Positions 1 to 12,547 of a DNA stretch of 64,000 nt are shown in pieces. Position 1 is the first letter of the stretch, and each line of letters starts with the position of its first letter. This DNA comes from Chromera velia (taxonomy: Eukaryota > Sar > Chromeraceae). Position numbers and translations under genes: made by a program. The stretch is from the NCBI GenBank assembly GCA_018398765.1, contig JAHBMJ010001890.1, positions 43,057-107,056 of the forward strand. The letters run 5' to 3'. Under the pieces are notes generated by a model that saw only the letters and a program-made list of their open reading frames with translations, was not told the DNA's origin and ran no database searches.

Positions 1-183
1 TCGTCTGTGTTTCTGGGTGTCAACCTGTCTGGTGTATCTTCTACTACACATCGTCATCGATGTCCGGCCAGAAAACTGATCAAGAAGCACATCTATCTAC
101 CTTTTCAGGTGCTCTCCTATTTTCATTTTTTCATTCTCAGTCAGACTGAAGGAATCGTCGCACATGCATGCGCCTTCCTTCAG

Positions 184-3100
184 GTACCTGCCCGACACCC
201 TGCGAGAGTGAAAACGCGCAGGAGGGACCCCCCAAAGGTCACCTGCTTCGGGGGCATAGACGCCGACCCAGAAGGCCCCGCCAAGCACACGAGGCCGATC
301 GACCACGCAGCGGAGAGAGCAGAGGCTCTGGCAAGGAGTCGCATTGCTCTTTCAATGCTCGCACGGAGAGAGGTCGGGAGGGAGAAACTTCAAGTGACCT
401 CGAGGGTGGTGGTTGTGGGTGCATCTGACTGCGGTGTTTCGTTTCTTGACTCGCTTCTCTCGATGCCTCACATATCTTTCAAATCCTTCTCTCTCCTCGC
501 GCCCGGTGCTTTGGAGTACCACCATGCCCATCACCCTCCTCTGCTGGCTGGAAGCGCATCGCACGACATCTCAGATCTGAGAAGACTCCTTCTGGAGCTC
601 CGGGTTCGATTGTTGGATGGACGCATGGTGCAGGTGAGTCCAGGAGGAAGTGAAAGAAGCAATGTAGTGAAAAAAAAACAGGAATGCAAAGAAAAAAGAA
701 GAGAAACTTCGTTTGGTCACCTCACCCCAACAACTTGGGCAGTCATTCTCCCTGTCATCCTTCCGCTGGCTCTAAAGTGAGCGTAACACCATCAAACACC
801 TGTTGATAAGCTTTTGTTTCGACACCGAGTTGCCTCTCAGATCATTTTTCCCTCCAAGTTCACTTCCTTCGTGGCTGTCTTCGGTTTTCCAAGTGAAATG
901 CAGGCCTCCATCCCATCTGAAGAGAATGTGTGTGTGTGTATTACCTTCCCATCCTCCTCCTGCTCCTGTCCGCTTCTGTGCCTTCCTTCTTACAGGTTGA
1001 CCGGACGCAGCGTGCCGTTGTTCTCCAGGACGGCACCCTGTTGCCCTACGACTACCTGGTGATTACTGCTGGGCTGCAGGACGACTGCCTCCATGCCCTC
1101 TCTATCAGGTCCTGGGGGGTTGACCACCTGCCTGAAGGGTTCCGTCACGTCAACGGAGCCATCTCGGCGGCAGATCCGCAAATCCGGGATCTTCTCGTGA
1201 AGGGAGGTGAGTGGGTTGGGGAATTCAGTCGAGTACGGGTAATGTAGTTGTACAAGCATACATATGTGCGCAGCGTATAAAATGAGCCTTGCATGGGGGT
1301 CTAAGTTTGGGAGACTGCGAATCTTTTCCGGAGAGCTTGCCATGCAGAAGTTTTTTTTTAGATAAGAAGGGCTGAGATGCTAATTGAATTGCAAGGCCGC
1401 ACATTGGCCTTCTCTTTTTTGATCAGATTGCGTTCATTCGACTGCGGGCTTATGGAATCGAATGCAAATTGTTTGACGTATCGATTGGTGCACAAACTTA
1501 CTCTTTGATAGGTGCTCACTCCACTTGAAAGTCCACTCGATGATTGTATCTTGTTTACTCCTTTTCTCTAGCTATGCACTTTATGGTTTTCTTTCTTTCT
1601 TTCTTTCTTTCTGTCTGTGTTCCCACAGGTACTCTGATCAAGTCTCTGATTTGGAACCCCCTCTCTTACGCTGTCGTGTATGGGAGGTCTCTGGACGCCT
1701 ACTGTGCTGTGGGGGGGCTGATCGACAGGGGGGTGCCTCCTGAGAAGATCATCATGGTCCTGCCTCCTAGGTGAGTCTGAGGGGAACAAATGTGTGAGAT
1801 GATGCTTGACCGAGATCGGATGGGACTGAAATGGACACGTCGCACTTTTTTCCTTTGGTCTTTCCCTTTTTCTTTTTACGTACCTACCTGATTAAGCTTT
1901 CTCTCCTTGCCTCCCTGACTAAGTCTGTGGTTTCTTCTTTAAATCTTTCGTTGTCCTCATGTGCCCTCAGAGAGCGTGCCCCTCCTGCCCACTGCCACCG
2001 TCTGACCGATGAGGGCTTCGTCGAGAACGGAGCTGTAGAGGAGAAGGTGCACCGTCTCCTCAAAGAACTCAGAGTCGTGGTGTTTCACGAGAAAAAACTC
2101 GTGGCAGTGACTCAGGACATTCGGGAGAGACTCAAGTCACTAATCTTTGAGGATTGGGCCCTGAGTGAGGAGGACGCGTTGCGAATTTACGAGACAGAAC
2201 TGTTGCCCAGAGAAGAGGCTGCTGAGGGGGGGGGGCAGGGGAGGGTTGCAGGACAACCGGGAGGGGGGGGGAAAGGGGGAGGCAGGAGGGATCCGACAGG
2301 TGCCAGTGGGAGTGCAGGGGGCCCCGCAGGAGGCGGCGGCGCGAGACGAGGAGGTGGGGCGGAGGGACAGGGACAGCGTGAGAGAGAGCGGGAGCCGCCA
2401 CGCGGGTTCTCTTCCAGTGCAGCCAGGAAGGGGGCAGCAAAGCGCACTGCCACTCCTGTGAAATACGACAAAGGGACTCGCAGGATTCTTGTGGAAATTG
2501 ATTGCCGTCTCCTGATCACTGCGGGGGCACGGAATGTGGATCCCGATGTCTTCATGGCTGTGCACTCCAATGGCCTTGTCTACAATGGAAGGTCGGTGGG
2601 TTTGTGCTCCTTCCGCTCTGGCTTGTGCTTTTCTTTGGACTCGATTCGATGTCACCTGATTCCAAATGGGACACTGATGCATGGGCTTGTTTGCTGTTTG
2701 TTGCGCGTTTACTTTGCCTGGTCGCAAGACACGAGTCGAAACCTATCAGTACTTTCAAAAGCCGCAGCGAAGGCATACAAAACTGAGCAACTTATTTTGT
2801 TTAAAGCGCGTGTGCGCTTTTGATTTCTAGACTTTTTATCCGTTCCGGGTGTGCAGGTTGGTGGTCGACCAGCACTTCCAAACAACAGACCCTGCGATCT
2901 TTGCTGCCGGGAGTCTGTGCACGTTCTCGAAGAGAACCAGAGTGAGACAGAAGGAACCGCTTCGGATGGACGGGTTCGATGGGAGAGAGGTCTGTCAGGG
3001 CATCGATGGGGTGGGGTTTTGGGGGATCATTTGTTTTCATTAGAAGAAGAAAGGCACAAACAAGTCAACGCAAAACACCGAACAGAGACAAATGCAACAC

Positions 3101-4478
3101 CAACCTCGGGAGAGACTATTTTCTTTGCTTTATCGTTCTCCCATGCGCGTTGAAAGAGTTGTGGTTTGAAGTATTCTTTCTACACTCGACGGAAACTTTG
3201 TTCCCTACTTCTGCATCCAACCAAACAACGAACCATTGTCGCAAAAAAAAAAAAAACTGCTACCTGCAGATCGGCAGTGCCCTCTCTCGTTCCATCCTCC
3301 GTCTCCTCGACCCTGTGTACGGAGACGAGCAATCCCTTCTGACTGCCGACCCGAGACTTCTTCAACCTGCACCCATCAGCACTGGAAGAGGAGCCGAACA
3401 GGGAGGAGACGGGAGGGCAGGGGGAGGCCTGCTCATCGACCCCACTGGGGCCAGCGTTCCACCGCAGGTCTGTCTGTCTGTCCGGTTTTTCAACAATCAG
3501 ACAGGGAATCGCGCTACTCTGGTTTTCCTTTTCTCATATCTGTTCTGGAATCTCACGTATTTGTTCCGTTGGTGCAACCCAATCCACGGTCTTAGAGAAG
3601 TCTCTTTCAACTTCTCGAAATGCACCTATGCTCCTGTGATGTGCTCATTTAGTTTATTCATGCACATATGTATATGCAGCCCGAAGCCCCCAACGGTGAC
3701 CCTTTGAATTCCTTCTGGCCTCGCGGGGGCTCTGCGGGAAGTGGGACGGAGAGGGCGACGTCGAGACAGTCCGGGAGAGCAGGAGCAGCTGTGACCGCAG
3801 CGAGACTCAAACAGAGAGAGATGGAGGGAGACAAAACAGGAGGGACCGCCGTAGCAGCAGGAGGAGACAGTGAGCGCGCTCCCATCATGCCTGACACGGG
3901 AAGATCCGGAAGGTCAAACAACTCTCCGGGTCCTCCCCAGAAGCTCCTCCCGAAGTTTACTCTGCCAGTACCTCGAAAAGGACTGCTGCCTGGAGGCCTC
4001 AAGTTCATTTTTATTCACAGCTGCAGGGGAGAATTCGACAGGTCGGCCTGTCGGTCTCTTTGGAATTTGGGGAAGGGACGTTGACAAGCGGCCGCAAAGA
4101 GGGGGTGGATTCTCTCGTCTCTTCCGAACACCTCTTATTTTCTTTTCTCTTTTCTCTGTCTCTCTTCTCTCTGTGTGTGTGTCTGTCTACACCACGACGG
4201 AGTTAACTGGGAAGAGCTTACTTCGTCTGTGTACTTACACTTCTCTGTGTGTATGCATGTGTGTCTCTATATGCGGTTGTCCGCAGCCTTCCGTCCACCC
4301 CCTCCGGAGATCACCTGATTGCGACGGACACCATGGCGCCAGGGCCGATGAAGAAGGCGGGGGGGAAGGACGGGAAAGGCTGCTACTGCGCAGTGACCAT
4401 CGACAAACTAGGCATCATTTCCTCCATCACTTACCTTGGTCGGTCGGACGGTCGCTTGGGTGGTCGTTTTCAGTCAAG

Positions 4479-4531
<53 letters not shown>

Positions 4532-5753
4532 GGGGTCGATTTTCTTTATCAGGGTGTCAGAATTGAGATGATTTTTAAGTTCGATCTCAAGTGCTGTGCT
4601 TTTCTTACTGTGTGAAATTGGGAAGGGTTCTTCGTTTTTCCAAAAAAAAAAAAAAAACGGATACAGAAGACAATGGGTCTGCATGCCGATACATTAGCAC
4701 ATTCGATCAGTGCCTCTCAGCAAACAATCGGTTCAACAATCATTAGTACAGACAAAACGTCTTAGATTCTTGAATTGTTTCGATCGACTTTCTTTCAGGG
4801 ATTTCTTTCGATCCGGCCAGGAGGCACGATGGATGCGTTCAAGTTGTGAATATTTCAGGTAGCCATTGATTCAAATGAGAGGGAGGCCGTGAGATGGATC
4901 GAGAGCGTTCACATGCTCCGTCCGTCTGTATAATTGCAAATGCAGGATGGGAAGACGTGGAGGTCCGCGCGTTCTGGTCCCTCGTGGGCCTCTCCGAGAC
5001 TTTCTTGAACAACCTGAGGGCCCGTCACGCATCTGGAGACATTCCCTGTTTGTTGGACTTCCTCACTGACGAGTGGGCCACCTGTCTCTTCCATGACCGC
5101 TTCCCTGCCTTCTCCCTTGCACTCAATGCTCAGCTGGCAGGGGGGGAACTGACAGAAAAGACGCTCGTCAAGGTAAGTCAAAAACATCCACAAATAGAGA
5201 GATAAACACGCAACAAGCCAAAGCATAGACAGACAGACAGACAGACAGACGGACAGACAGACAGACAGACAGACGAACAGATGAAGACAGTCTTTCAATG
5301 ATTCCACTTTGGGCGTGTGTGCTTCTAGAAGGCCACTGAGTCGTCCATCCCACTGCCTCACCTGACTGAGTCTGTTGGAATGGCGAGTCCTCCTTCCTCG
5401 TATGGGCGATTCTTTCTGCAAACGTCCATGATATGACTCTGATGCAATGGTTTGTGTTTCTTTTCCTCATTTGACATTTGCAGGTCCTGGACGAGTTAGA
5501 CCTCCGCATGGACTTTGCGGCTGAGGTTGCGACCAGTGAGGTGGAGGGCACGGCGGGACCCCAAATTCCTCAGGAGGAGCTGATCGCTTTGCGGGACCGT
5601 CTAAGAGACACAGCTCAGCTCGTGGACCCCATCCGGGAGAGGCTCTTAGAGTTCCTCCGCAGAAATACAAACATTCTCAAGTGCTACTTTCTGCCGGAGG
5701 ATTGGGCGGGGAAGATCAAACAAGCACCCAGCAGGGCTGCGGCCTTGAATTGA
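184..5753 (+). CDS. CFAP61: CFAP61 (cilia- and flagella-associated protein 61), C-terminal part, 11 exons
   Basis: Exons read: 184-633, 996-1206, 1629-1770, 1971-2591, 2857-2989, 3270-3467, 3680-4041, 4287-4438, 4946-5172, 5484-5753 (TGA end); all intron phases match, and the first border is the least sure. More exons must lie before the window. The encoded protein has the CFAP61 nucleotide-binding module: a Rossmann-like VVVVGASDCGVSFL near the start, then YDYLVITAG, VVYGRSLDAYCAVGGLI, an IFAAGSLCTFS FAD-site-like segment and ILRLLDPVYGDE, followed by the family tail with FHDRFPAF and a final FLRRNTNILKCYFLPEDW. In Chlamydomonas and mammals CFAP61 belongs to the calmodulin- and spoke-associated complex at the base of radial spokes in motile cilia. 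Exon 1971-2591 carries a long Gly/Arg-rich insert that I do not expect in the family. Identification is from family knowledge; the N-terminal acetyltransferase-like part is not visible. Confidence 0.88.
4480..4531. repeat. (GA)n microsatellite in CFAP61 intron
   Basis: About 50 bases of nearly pure GA dinucleotide just after the exon that ends at 4438. A second intron of the same gene holds a (GACA)n run at about 5229-5273. Confidence 0.95.
5229..5273. repeat. (GACA)n microsatellite in CFAP61 intron
   Basis: Eleven or so GACA units with one GGAC variant, lying in the last intron (5173-5483). Confidence 0.95.
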
Positions 5754-5882
5754 ATTCAGTACTTTGATGAGATGCTTAATTCAAAAAAACAAAAAAAGAG
5801 AGACAAAGAGTCTTTGTGAAAAAGTACCAACATAATTAACCGCCAAAAGAATTTTTAAGAGGATCCTATAACATATAGTAGC

Positions 5883-6160
5883 AATGAATGAATGAATGAA
5901 TGAATGAATGAATGAGTGAATGAATGAATGAATGAATGAATGAATGAATGAATGAATGAATATATTTTTTTTTTTTGAATGAGTAAATGAATGAATGAAT
6001 GAATGAACGAATGAATGAATGAATGAATGAACGAACGAACGAATGAATGAATGAATGAATGAATGAAGATATGAAACATTAATCAAATAGTTAATAATCA
6101 TCAAATTATTTGTTTCTAACCAAACCATGCAATTGCTTGATTTTGATTGATTGCTTGCTA

Positions 6161-6199
<39 letters not shown>

Positions 6200-6222
6200 C
6201 GATTGATTGATTGATCGCTTCC

Positions 6223-6260
<38 letters not shown>

Positions 6261-6370
6261 CATTGATTGATTTAATTTGATTGATTTATTGATTGATTCA
6301 TTGAATTTCATTGAATGAATCATGGTAAGAATGATTGATTCAAATTTAATTGATTGATTGAGTGAGTGAT
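5883..6370. repeat. (GAAT)n followed by (GATT)n tetranucleotide arrays
   Basis: GAAT units with occasional GAAC/GAGT variants from 5883 to 6066, then GATT units from about 6150. The two motifs differ by one base, and the arrays are separated by about 80 bases of unique DNA. Confidence 0.95.
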
Positions 6371-7360
6371 TGATGCCAAACCTTTAAATTAATGGAGTTT
6401 CAATTCCTCCGGAATTTCCTCGGTGGTGAATGAATAAGTTAAGTAAATTTTTAGCAGATATGCATAAATATTGGTATGGGCACCATATGGTGTTTTAATA
6501 TATTGTACAAATTCTTTTGTACTCTGGCGCTACGGTGTTACGTCGGCATATAACAGAAGCTTCATTATCATTTGAGTATATTGGAAAGACAATCTGTGAA
6601 GAAAAGGTTTGAAGTTGAAGTTTTGTGTAGTGAAATTCTGTTGATCAAAGCTCTGAATTCTATAGTCCGAATTGGTAATTTGGGATGCTAAGTTTTCAAT
6701 ATTACGACGTCCGCGCGAATTTTATAATTTCAGATTTCTGAAATTTCAGTCAGCATTTCACGGCATTTCCAGATCGCCACGCGGCTGCATGCATGCGACA
6801 GGCCGCAATCAAAATTAGTTGCGGCTTGCACGGTTGGAATCGGTCGAAGTAAAATTCAATTTCAGTTGATTACGTGAGAATATGGTTGCGCGCGAGGCGG
6901 CGCGACCCTCTCTGCGGCGGGCGCGCGCAGGCAGGCCGCGCGAGCGTAACAGGGCCGCGACGTGGCAATTCTGGTGTCACACCTAGGATCGCCTGGGCCT
7001 TTCACATCTTTTGCCTCGGCCGTTTCCAAACTCCGATCTCTTTTGTGCTCTTCCGTGCTCTTCCTTACTTTGTGTCCAACAAGAAACGGCGCGGAGATTT
7101 TTTGTAGCACAATGTGCTACATTTAAGGAAAAGTAAAGCTAAATGATGATGATGATGATGATTGAGCGTTAAATCCTAGATTTTAAATGCACAAACAACT
7201 TTCTTATGAAATCTTTTTTATAATTTTAAAAAAGATTTGTAAAAAAAAAAAAATCGTCCCCCCCCCATTGCCAGTTGGGGCCATGTCTTTTGGGTTATCA
7301 TTGGAGTCTAAATTTACCCATATTTGTTAAAACAGAGCCATCTAATATCCGATATGTAAT

Positions 7361-7419
7361 TGCTAGATCCGCCTCTCATATACGGAGACGCGGCATGCAT
7401 AACAAAAACCTCAATCAAA
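7361..7419 (+). repeat. Dispersed repeat copy A (probable retroelement 3' end)
   Basis: The segment around GGAGACGCGGCATGCATAAC ending in AAAACCTCAATCAA recurs almost identically, inverted, at about 41494-41552, and in diverged form at about 48170-48225. The ATCAA ending resembles the ATCA tail of the retroelement remnant at 22208, which suggests a common non-LTR origin. Confidence 0.7.
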
Positions 7420-7744
7420 TATATAATCGATGTAAAGCTTAGTAAAGGTACTGGGGTGATTACAAAACTTTACAGCACGATACACAATATACGAAACAGT
7501 TTTACACTTAATAACACTTAGTCATAAAATCTATATATCTTTATACAAATCATCGATCATGTAGTAAATACTAGAGCAAATAATTTGAGTGTACATTTAA
7601 ACTATAAATTTATTGCTTTTGAACAACTCCAGAAGCGCTGCATGATTGGTGAAGATCAGACTGGAAGAATAGGTTTTGGTACCGACGTTAATTTATGTTT
7701 TTGGTCAGCCTTGCGCTAGGCCCTGCATGGCTAAGCTTTCAAAT

Positions 7745-8273
7745 ATTACTCACTCACTCAATTCCTTTCTCCTTCCTTCCACGCTGAGTCACTCACTCTC
7801 TCTCTCTCTCTCTCTAGCTCTCTCTCTCTCGCGCTCTCTCTCTACTCTCTCTCTCTCTTTCTCTCACGCACATTCTCTCCCACTCTCTCACCCATTGCGG
7901 CACTCATTCACCTACCTACATTCATTTTTTCACTCACTCACTCTCCCACTCATTCATTCATTAACTCCCTCTCTCTCCCACTTACTCACCCACTCACTCG
8001 CTCTCACTGAGTCTCTCCCACTCACTCACTCACTCACTCACTCACTTGTCACTAACTCACTTCTCACTAAGTCATTTCCCACTCACTCACTCGCTCACTC
8101 TCTTCTACACTCACTCACTCACTCACCCACCCACTCACTCGCTCACTCACTCACTCACTCACTCACTGTCATTCACTCACTTCTCACTCACCCACTCACT
8201 CAACTCTCTCACCCGCTCACCCAACTACCTACATTCGTTCTCTCATTCACTCTCCCACCCATTCATTCATTTA

Positions 8274-8314
<41 letters not shown>

Positions 8315-8670
8315 ACTCTCACTCACTCTCTCACCGTCTCACTATCTCACTCACTTCTCACTCACTCAATCACTTCTCACTAACTGCTTTCTCACTCCGT
8401 TCTCACTCACCCACTCACTCACCTAGTACCTACATTCATTCTCTCTCACTCTCCCACCCATTCATTTATTTACTCTCTCTCTCTCTCTCACACACACACT
8501 CTCACTGACACTCACTCTCACTCACTCACTTCTCTCTAAGTGATTTCGCACTCACCCACCCACTCACTCACTCACTCACTCACTCACTCACTCTCCCACT
8601 CTCTCACTCACTCACTCACTCACTCCCTCCCTCACTCACTCACTCACTCACTCACTCAATGCAGTGAAAC
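7745..8670. repeat. (CACT)n/(CT)n compound satellite
   Basis: Over 900 bases of interspersed CACT and CT units with CATT variants. It reads open in more than one frame simply because few stops can form. Confidence 0.95.
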
Positions 8671-9790
8671 ACTGACTTTGGGCACACACAGAGCGACATA
8701 GAGAAGGTGATCTTCTCCAAGTCAGCTCAGAGCACCAGAAAAAGAAGGAGACGGGGATCATCTTCCGCCAAGAAAGCTAGGGCTGGAGTGAAGTGGTCTG
8801 TCCGGAATTCAGAAAGGAGAGGCGAGCCGCGTAGCGGCGAGCTTGGGCTACGGTTGTTGTATTGACGAAGCAGTCTACCCATCCTCACTCCCAGAAGCTA
8901 GCCCAGAAGGAATTAACGGACCTTCTCAATTTTATGGGGATCATACGCACAGATCCGTGATCGATGTACGTGCCACAAATTTATTTAATTTATTAACAAT
9001 TTATTTAATTCGAAATTAATTTTCCAATACAGAGGCGTGTAGCCTTTTTGCCTGCGCGGTGGGGGGGACCCCCCCGCGCTCACATAGGAATTTCCACAAA
9101 AACGGCCCAAACGGTTTCGTTCATACCGCGCGATCCACGAAGAGTTGCGAGATGCGGACCGTCACTTTTTGTTTTGGCATGGAGATGAACAGATTCTTCT
9201 CAGTGACCGAGGCACATCGGTGTGAAACGGCGTCGGGGTAGCTGGAACTTCAGTGTGCAGGGTATCAGCAAAGCACGTGGTCGGGTGGGGTTGAGGGCCT
9301 CCCGTGCGGGAGGGTGGTGGTGGGGGGGGGTGGGGGGTGTTTTTTTATTAAATTTTTAAGTCGTGGACAGGGTGCTTCGCTGGAGGCAGCGCGCCAGCGT
9401 TGTCCGCACCCCACCTAACGGCTCGAACGAGCAGAGGGCCGAACATGCAGCTGATCGAATCGTCTTTAGCCCGACCCCGAGCTCGGCAGTGTGATGAGTT
9501 CAGTTCCCGTTGCTTAACTTTGGGATCTTTCTGCCAATCACAGAGCCAAACAAATAAGGAGCCACGCCCACGCTAGGCTTTTCTTCCCGGCCATTCGTTC
9601 CTTAGGTGAGCAGGAGATTCGATCCTGCCATTCTCGACCTTTCATCTGACATGACATTTGCTTGTTCACACTTTTCAGCCAGCGAGGGAGGATCAAGAGG
9701 CGCCTACCGCTGTGGATTCATTTTCTTCAAAGACGTTTCGTTCACTCTCGGCAGTTCACACCACAGCTGCATGTATACAGTTCAATTGAA

Positions 9791-11173
9791 ATGGTGAGAC
9801 CGGTGAGGGTGCGAGACGCTGCGACTTTTGCCCCCGTGCTCCGGGAGATCGACATGGTCGAGAGAGAGGTCCTTGACTCGCTGGGTGTCCTGCGAAGCTG
9901 GAAGGCGCTGTTCAGCCGTCTCTCCTTTCCTTCCAAGGCGGGAAGTGATGTAGACGGAGAGCAACCGCCGAGCCTTCCTGACGACACAGCTGCAGTGCCA
10001 CTGCCCGAAGAGGCTCTTGCTCTGCGTGGAATGCGCCATGCAGTGTTGGACATGAAAGACAAGCTCCGTGCAGGGCTGGGTGAGGTGTTGCACCTCAACT
10101 ACTTCATTGACTTGGCACCTGTCTTCTCCACCAACGTTGCCATGGTCATCAGGTCTTTCCAGGCTGCAACACCCAGCACGCTGCGCTCGGCTCTCGACCT
10201 TTTCGTCGAGACTGCAGACCGACGCGATCTAGAACTTCTCTTGAAGGTGGGAGCAGATATCAACGGGATTTTTGACAGAGAAACAGCGCTGTCGAGGGCA
10301 GTGTCTGCGGGACACGCTGAAGCGGTGGAAGTTTTGGTTGACGCAGGTGCCGATCTAGAGAAGAGAGAGACAAGAGGGAACCTGACACCTCTGCAGATTG
10401 CTTGCCGAGGTCGTCGCTTTGAGATTATCAAGTTCCTCATTGCCAGGGGAGCAAATGTGAAAGCCGAGTCAACCCAGAGAGTGCACCCTCTCCAGGAGGC
10501 AGCCTCAGACCCCCAGATGCCCGCAGATGTCGTGACTCTCCTGAAGGCCCACGGACTGGACGAAATTCCTGGTGCCCCCGGGGGGCCGGTAGCTGTCGGT
10601 GCTGCGGGGGGTGCCCAGCCTGTTGTTGCCCCTGAGACTACTCGAGTGGTCAGGAACCAGGTCGTTGCAACTTTTATCTTCGTGTTCTCTTTTGTTGTTG
10701 GTGGGGAGTTCAAGTTAAACATTAGAAATGCGATCGTGATCTGTTTGTTTGCCTTTGTGAACCTTTATTTGCTTCTAGCAACACCGCGTCATCCAATCAG
10801 AGAGGCGGTCGTTTGGGTTTACCGTCATGTCGACCCTGGCAATAAATATTTCCTTCCTCACATGGTCGTTTTCTGTGGCTTCGGGACTGCGTTAGTGGTC
10901 AGACTCTTTGAAACTGTTTTTTTACGGTGGTGTGTGTGTAGCCTACTGACCATTTGTTCGTTTGCGTTGATTGGCTGCACATTCTCGTCGGTCGAGGAGC
11001 TCTTCTTCGACCGTCACGGTGCTCTTCGAGGGTGGTCGGAAATTCAATACCACAGGGTGCGAGACCTACTCTTTGCATTTCTTCTTTGCAACATCATTTT
11101 TGTTGTTTGTGGGATGGTCGGATTCGGAATTTGCCTATCACTCTTCATCTGCATGAAAACTTTTGGTTTTTGA
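9791..11173 (+). CDS. Ankyrin-repeat protein with C-terminal membrane segments, intronless
   Basis: Single open frame of 460 codons; 9791 is the first in-frame ATG. Residues 1-140 are helical without a recognised domain. Residues about 142-255 hold three to four ankyrin repeats, seen as DLELLLKVGADIN, AVSAGHAEAVEVLVDAGADL and TPLQIACRGRRFEIIKFLIARGANV. After a Gly/Pro/Ala linker come about five hydrophobic segments (near residues 291-307, 313-330, 353-373, 380-398 and 427-458), so the C-terminal third is probably membrane-embedded with ankyrin repeats on the cytosolic side. It does not match the usual ankyrin-linked channels: I see no pore or voltage-sensor motif. DHHC transferases carry ankyrin plus TM segments, but no DHHC is present. 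Function unknown. Confidence 0.8.
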   Translation: MVRPVRVRDAATFAPVLREIDMVEREVLDSLGVLRSWKALFSRLSFPSKAGSDVDGEQPPSLPDDTAAVPLPEEALALRGMRHAVLDMKDKLRAGLGEVLHLNYFIDLAPVFSTNVAMVIRSFQAATPSTLRSALDLFVETADRRDLELLLKVGADINGIFDRETALSRAVSAGHAEAVEVLVDAGADLEKRETRGNLTPLQIACRGRRFEIIKFLIARGANVKAESTQRVHPLQEAASDPQMPADVVTLLKAHGLDEIPGAPGGPVAVGAAGGAQPVVAPETTRVVRNQVVATFIFVFSFVVGGEFKLNIRNAIVICLFAFVNLYLLLATPRHPIREAVVWVYRHVDPGNKYFLPHMVVFCGFGTALVVRLFETVFLRWCVCSLLTICSFALIGCTFSSVEELFFDRHGALRGWSEIQYHRVRDLLFAFLLCNIIFVVCGMVGFGICLSLFICMKTFGF

Positions 11174-12510
11174 AACCTCTTGGACTATTTGTTGAGCAGA
11201 GCGCGTCGACTGTTTTTTGGGGGTCTTCAAGTTGATGACTTTGGCCGTAGTCGTGAGCGGGAGTCCGAGAAACAGTTCTTTCTTTTTACGTTGCCGGTGA
11301 CCTTTCCAATTTTACTTTTACCGCAAATGCTTTTTGTGGCTGCGCTGGTTCCGTGAATGATGTGCCAATAACCTCCCGGAACGGTCCGAAATTGTGGCCA
11401 TCAATGCATTCGTATCGTTTCGATTGTGGTTCTGGTTTTGGGTCGAAGCCAAAGACAATCTTGCCAAGGGGGCATAGGCTTCACAGAGCAGCTAGTGCCT
11501 CGATCGCTCTCTTTCCCTACGTCACACTCGATCGCTCTCTTTCCCTACGTCACACTCGATCCTAGCACTCGATCGCTCTTTTTCCCTACGTCACACTCGA
11601 TCGCTCTATTTCTCTACGTCACACTCGATCGCTCTCTTTCCCTACGTCACACTCGATCCTAGACTGAGTAGACTCGATCGCTCTCTTTCCCTACTTCACT
11701 TTTGGTTCTTTTGGTGACTGGCCACCGGCAGTGGGGTCAGTAGGGGGCTAGGTAGGGGGACCGGATAGAATTAAAAAAGAAACTAAGAAAGAAAAAGAGG
11801 GAAGAGCGGTTTAGCAGGCTGGGAGGGAGCTTGATGGGAGCTTGTCACTGTATATAGTTTAATAATATCACGGTAGCAGCTAGATATATAATTAAAGTGT
11901 CATTTAGTGCCGAAAAATGTACTAAAATGCTATATCACATATTAAAAATAAATGTTACTCAAACATCATATCATGATGCAGTGTTAGGGACTTAAGGCGA
12001 GGCTTATTAGAGCGACTTCTGGTATAGAGCGGCGACAGTGTCTTACACTAGCTAGGCCTTATATCACTTAGATTATCATTCTTACACCTAGTCTTGAACT
12101 AACTTATTGATAAGTTGCGCGTAATTTTCGTGCAGTGATTTTTTACAGGGCTATCGACTGATGGATCAAATCAGTGAAACTCTAAGCGAAACTGGAAGCC
12201 ATGCAAACGCCCAGCTGGACGTCCAAACAGATACTAGGACATATAGAAACTTAATTGGGCAGAGACACATATAAGCATTCGTTGCCTAGATTCGTGCATT
12301 TTAGGCTGATCAATTAAGCGTTTTTTTAAAATACAGAATGGCCGATTGGGAGAAAAGCTTCGGTCTGCTTCGAACAGGCCCAGAGTAAACCATTGAAGAG
12401 ACAGTTGGGCTGCGAGAGGAGATGCAGACAGGCAAGCGGACCGGCAGATCGACAGACAGCACGTCCCTCATACACAATACGGGGAGACACAAACAAAAGC
12501 TGGCTGCCAC

Positions 12511-12547
<37 letters not shown>

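Larger units (their letters stand above)
5754..9600. other. Gene-free stretch of simple repeats and decayed DNA
   Basis: No supportable gene. It holds (GAAT)n at about 5883-6066, (GATT)n at about 6150-6370, A/T-rich unique DNA, a short dispersed repeat at 7361-7419, and a 900-base (CACT)n/(CT)n tract at about 7745-8670. Long open frames in the tract (Leu/Ser/His- or Ile/His-rich) are products of repeat units read in frame, not genes. A short (ATG)n run at about 7144-7163 may be a retroelement tail. Confidence 0.8.

Noticed and set aside
5781-6323. Ile/His/Ser-rich minus-strand frame
   Set aside because: Translation of GAAT and GATT microsatellites.
7676-8426. Long Ser/Leu/His open frames
   Set aside because: Translation of (CACT)n/(CT)n satellite; no start context, splice or homology support.
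5884-8670. Possible CRISPR-like or telomeric array
   Set aside because: Tandem repeats without unique spacers; no telomere-type TTTAGGG units; eukaryotic context.
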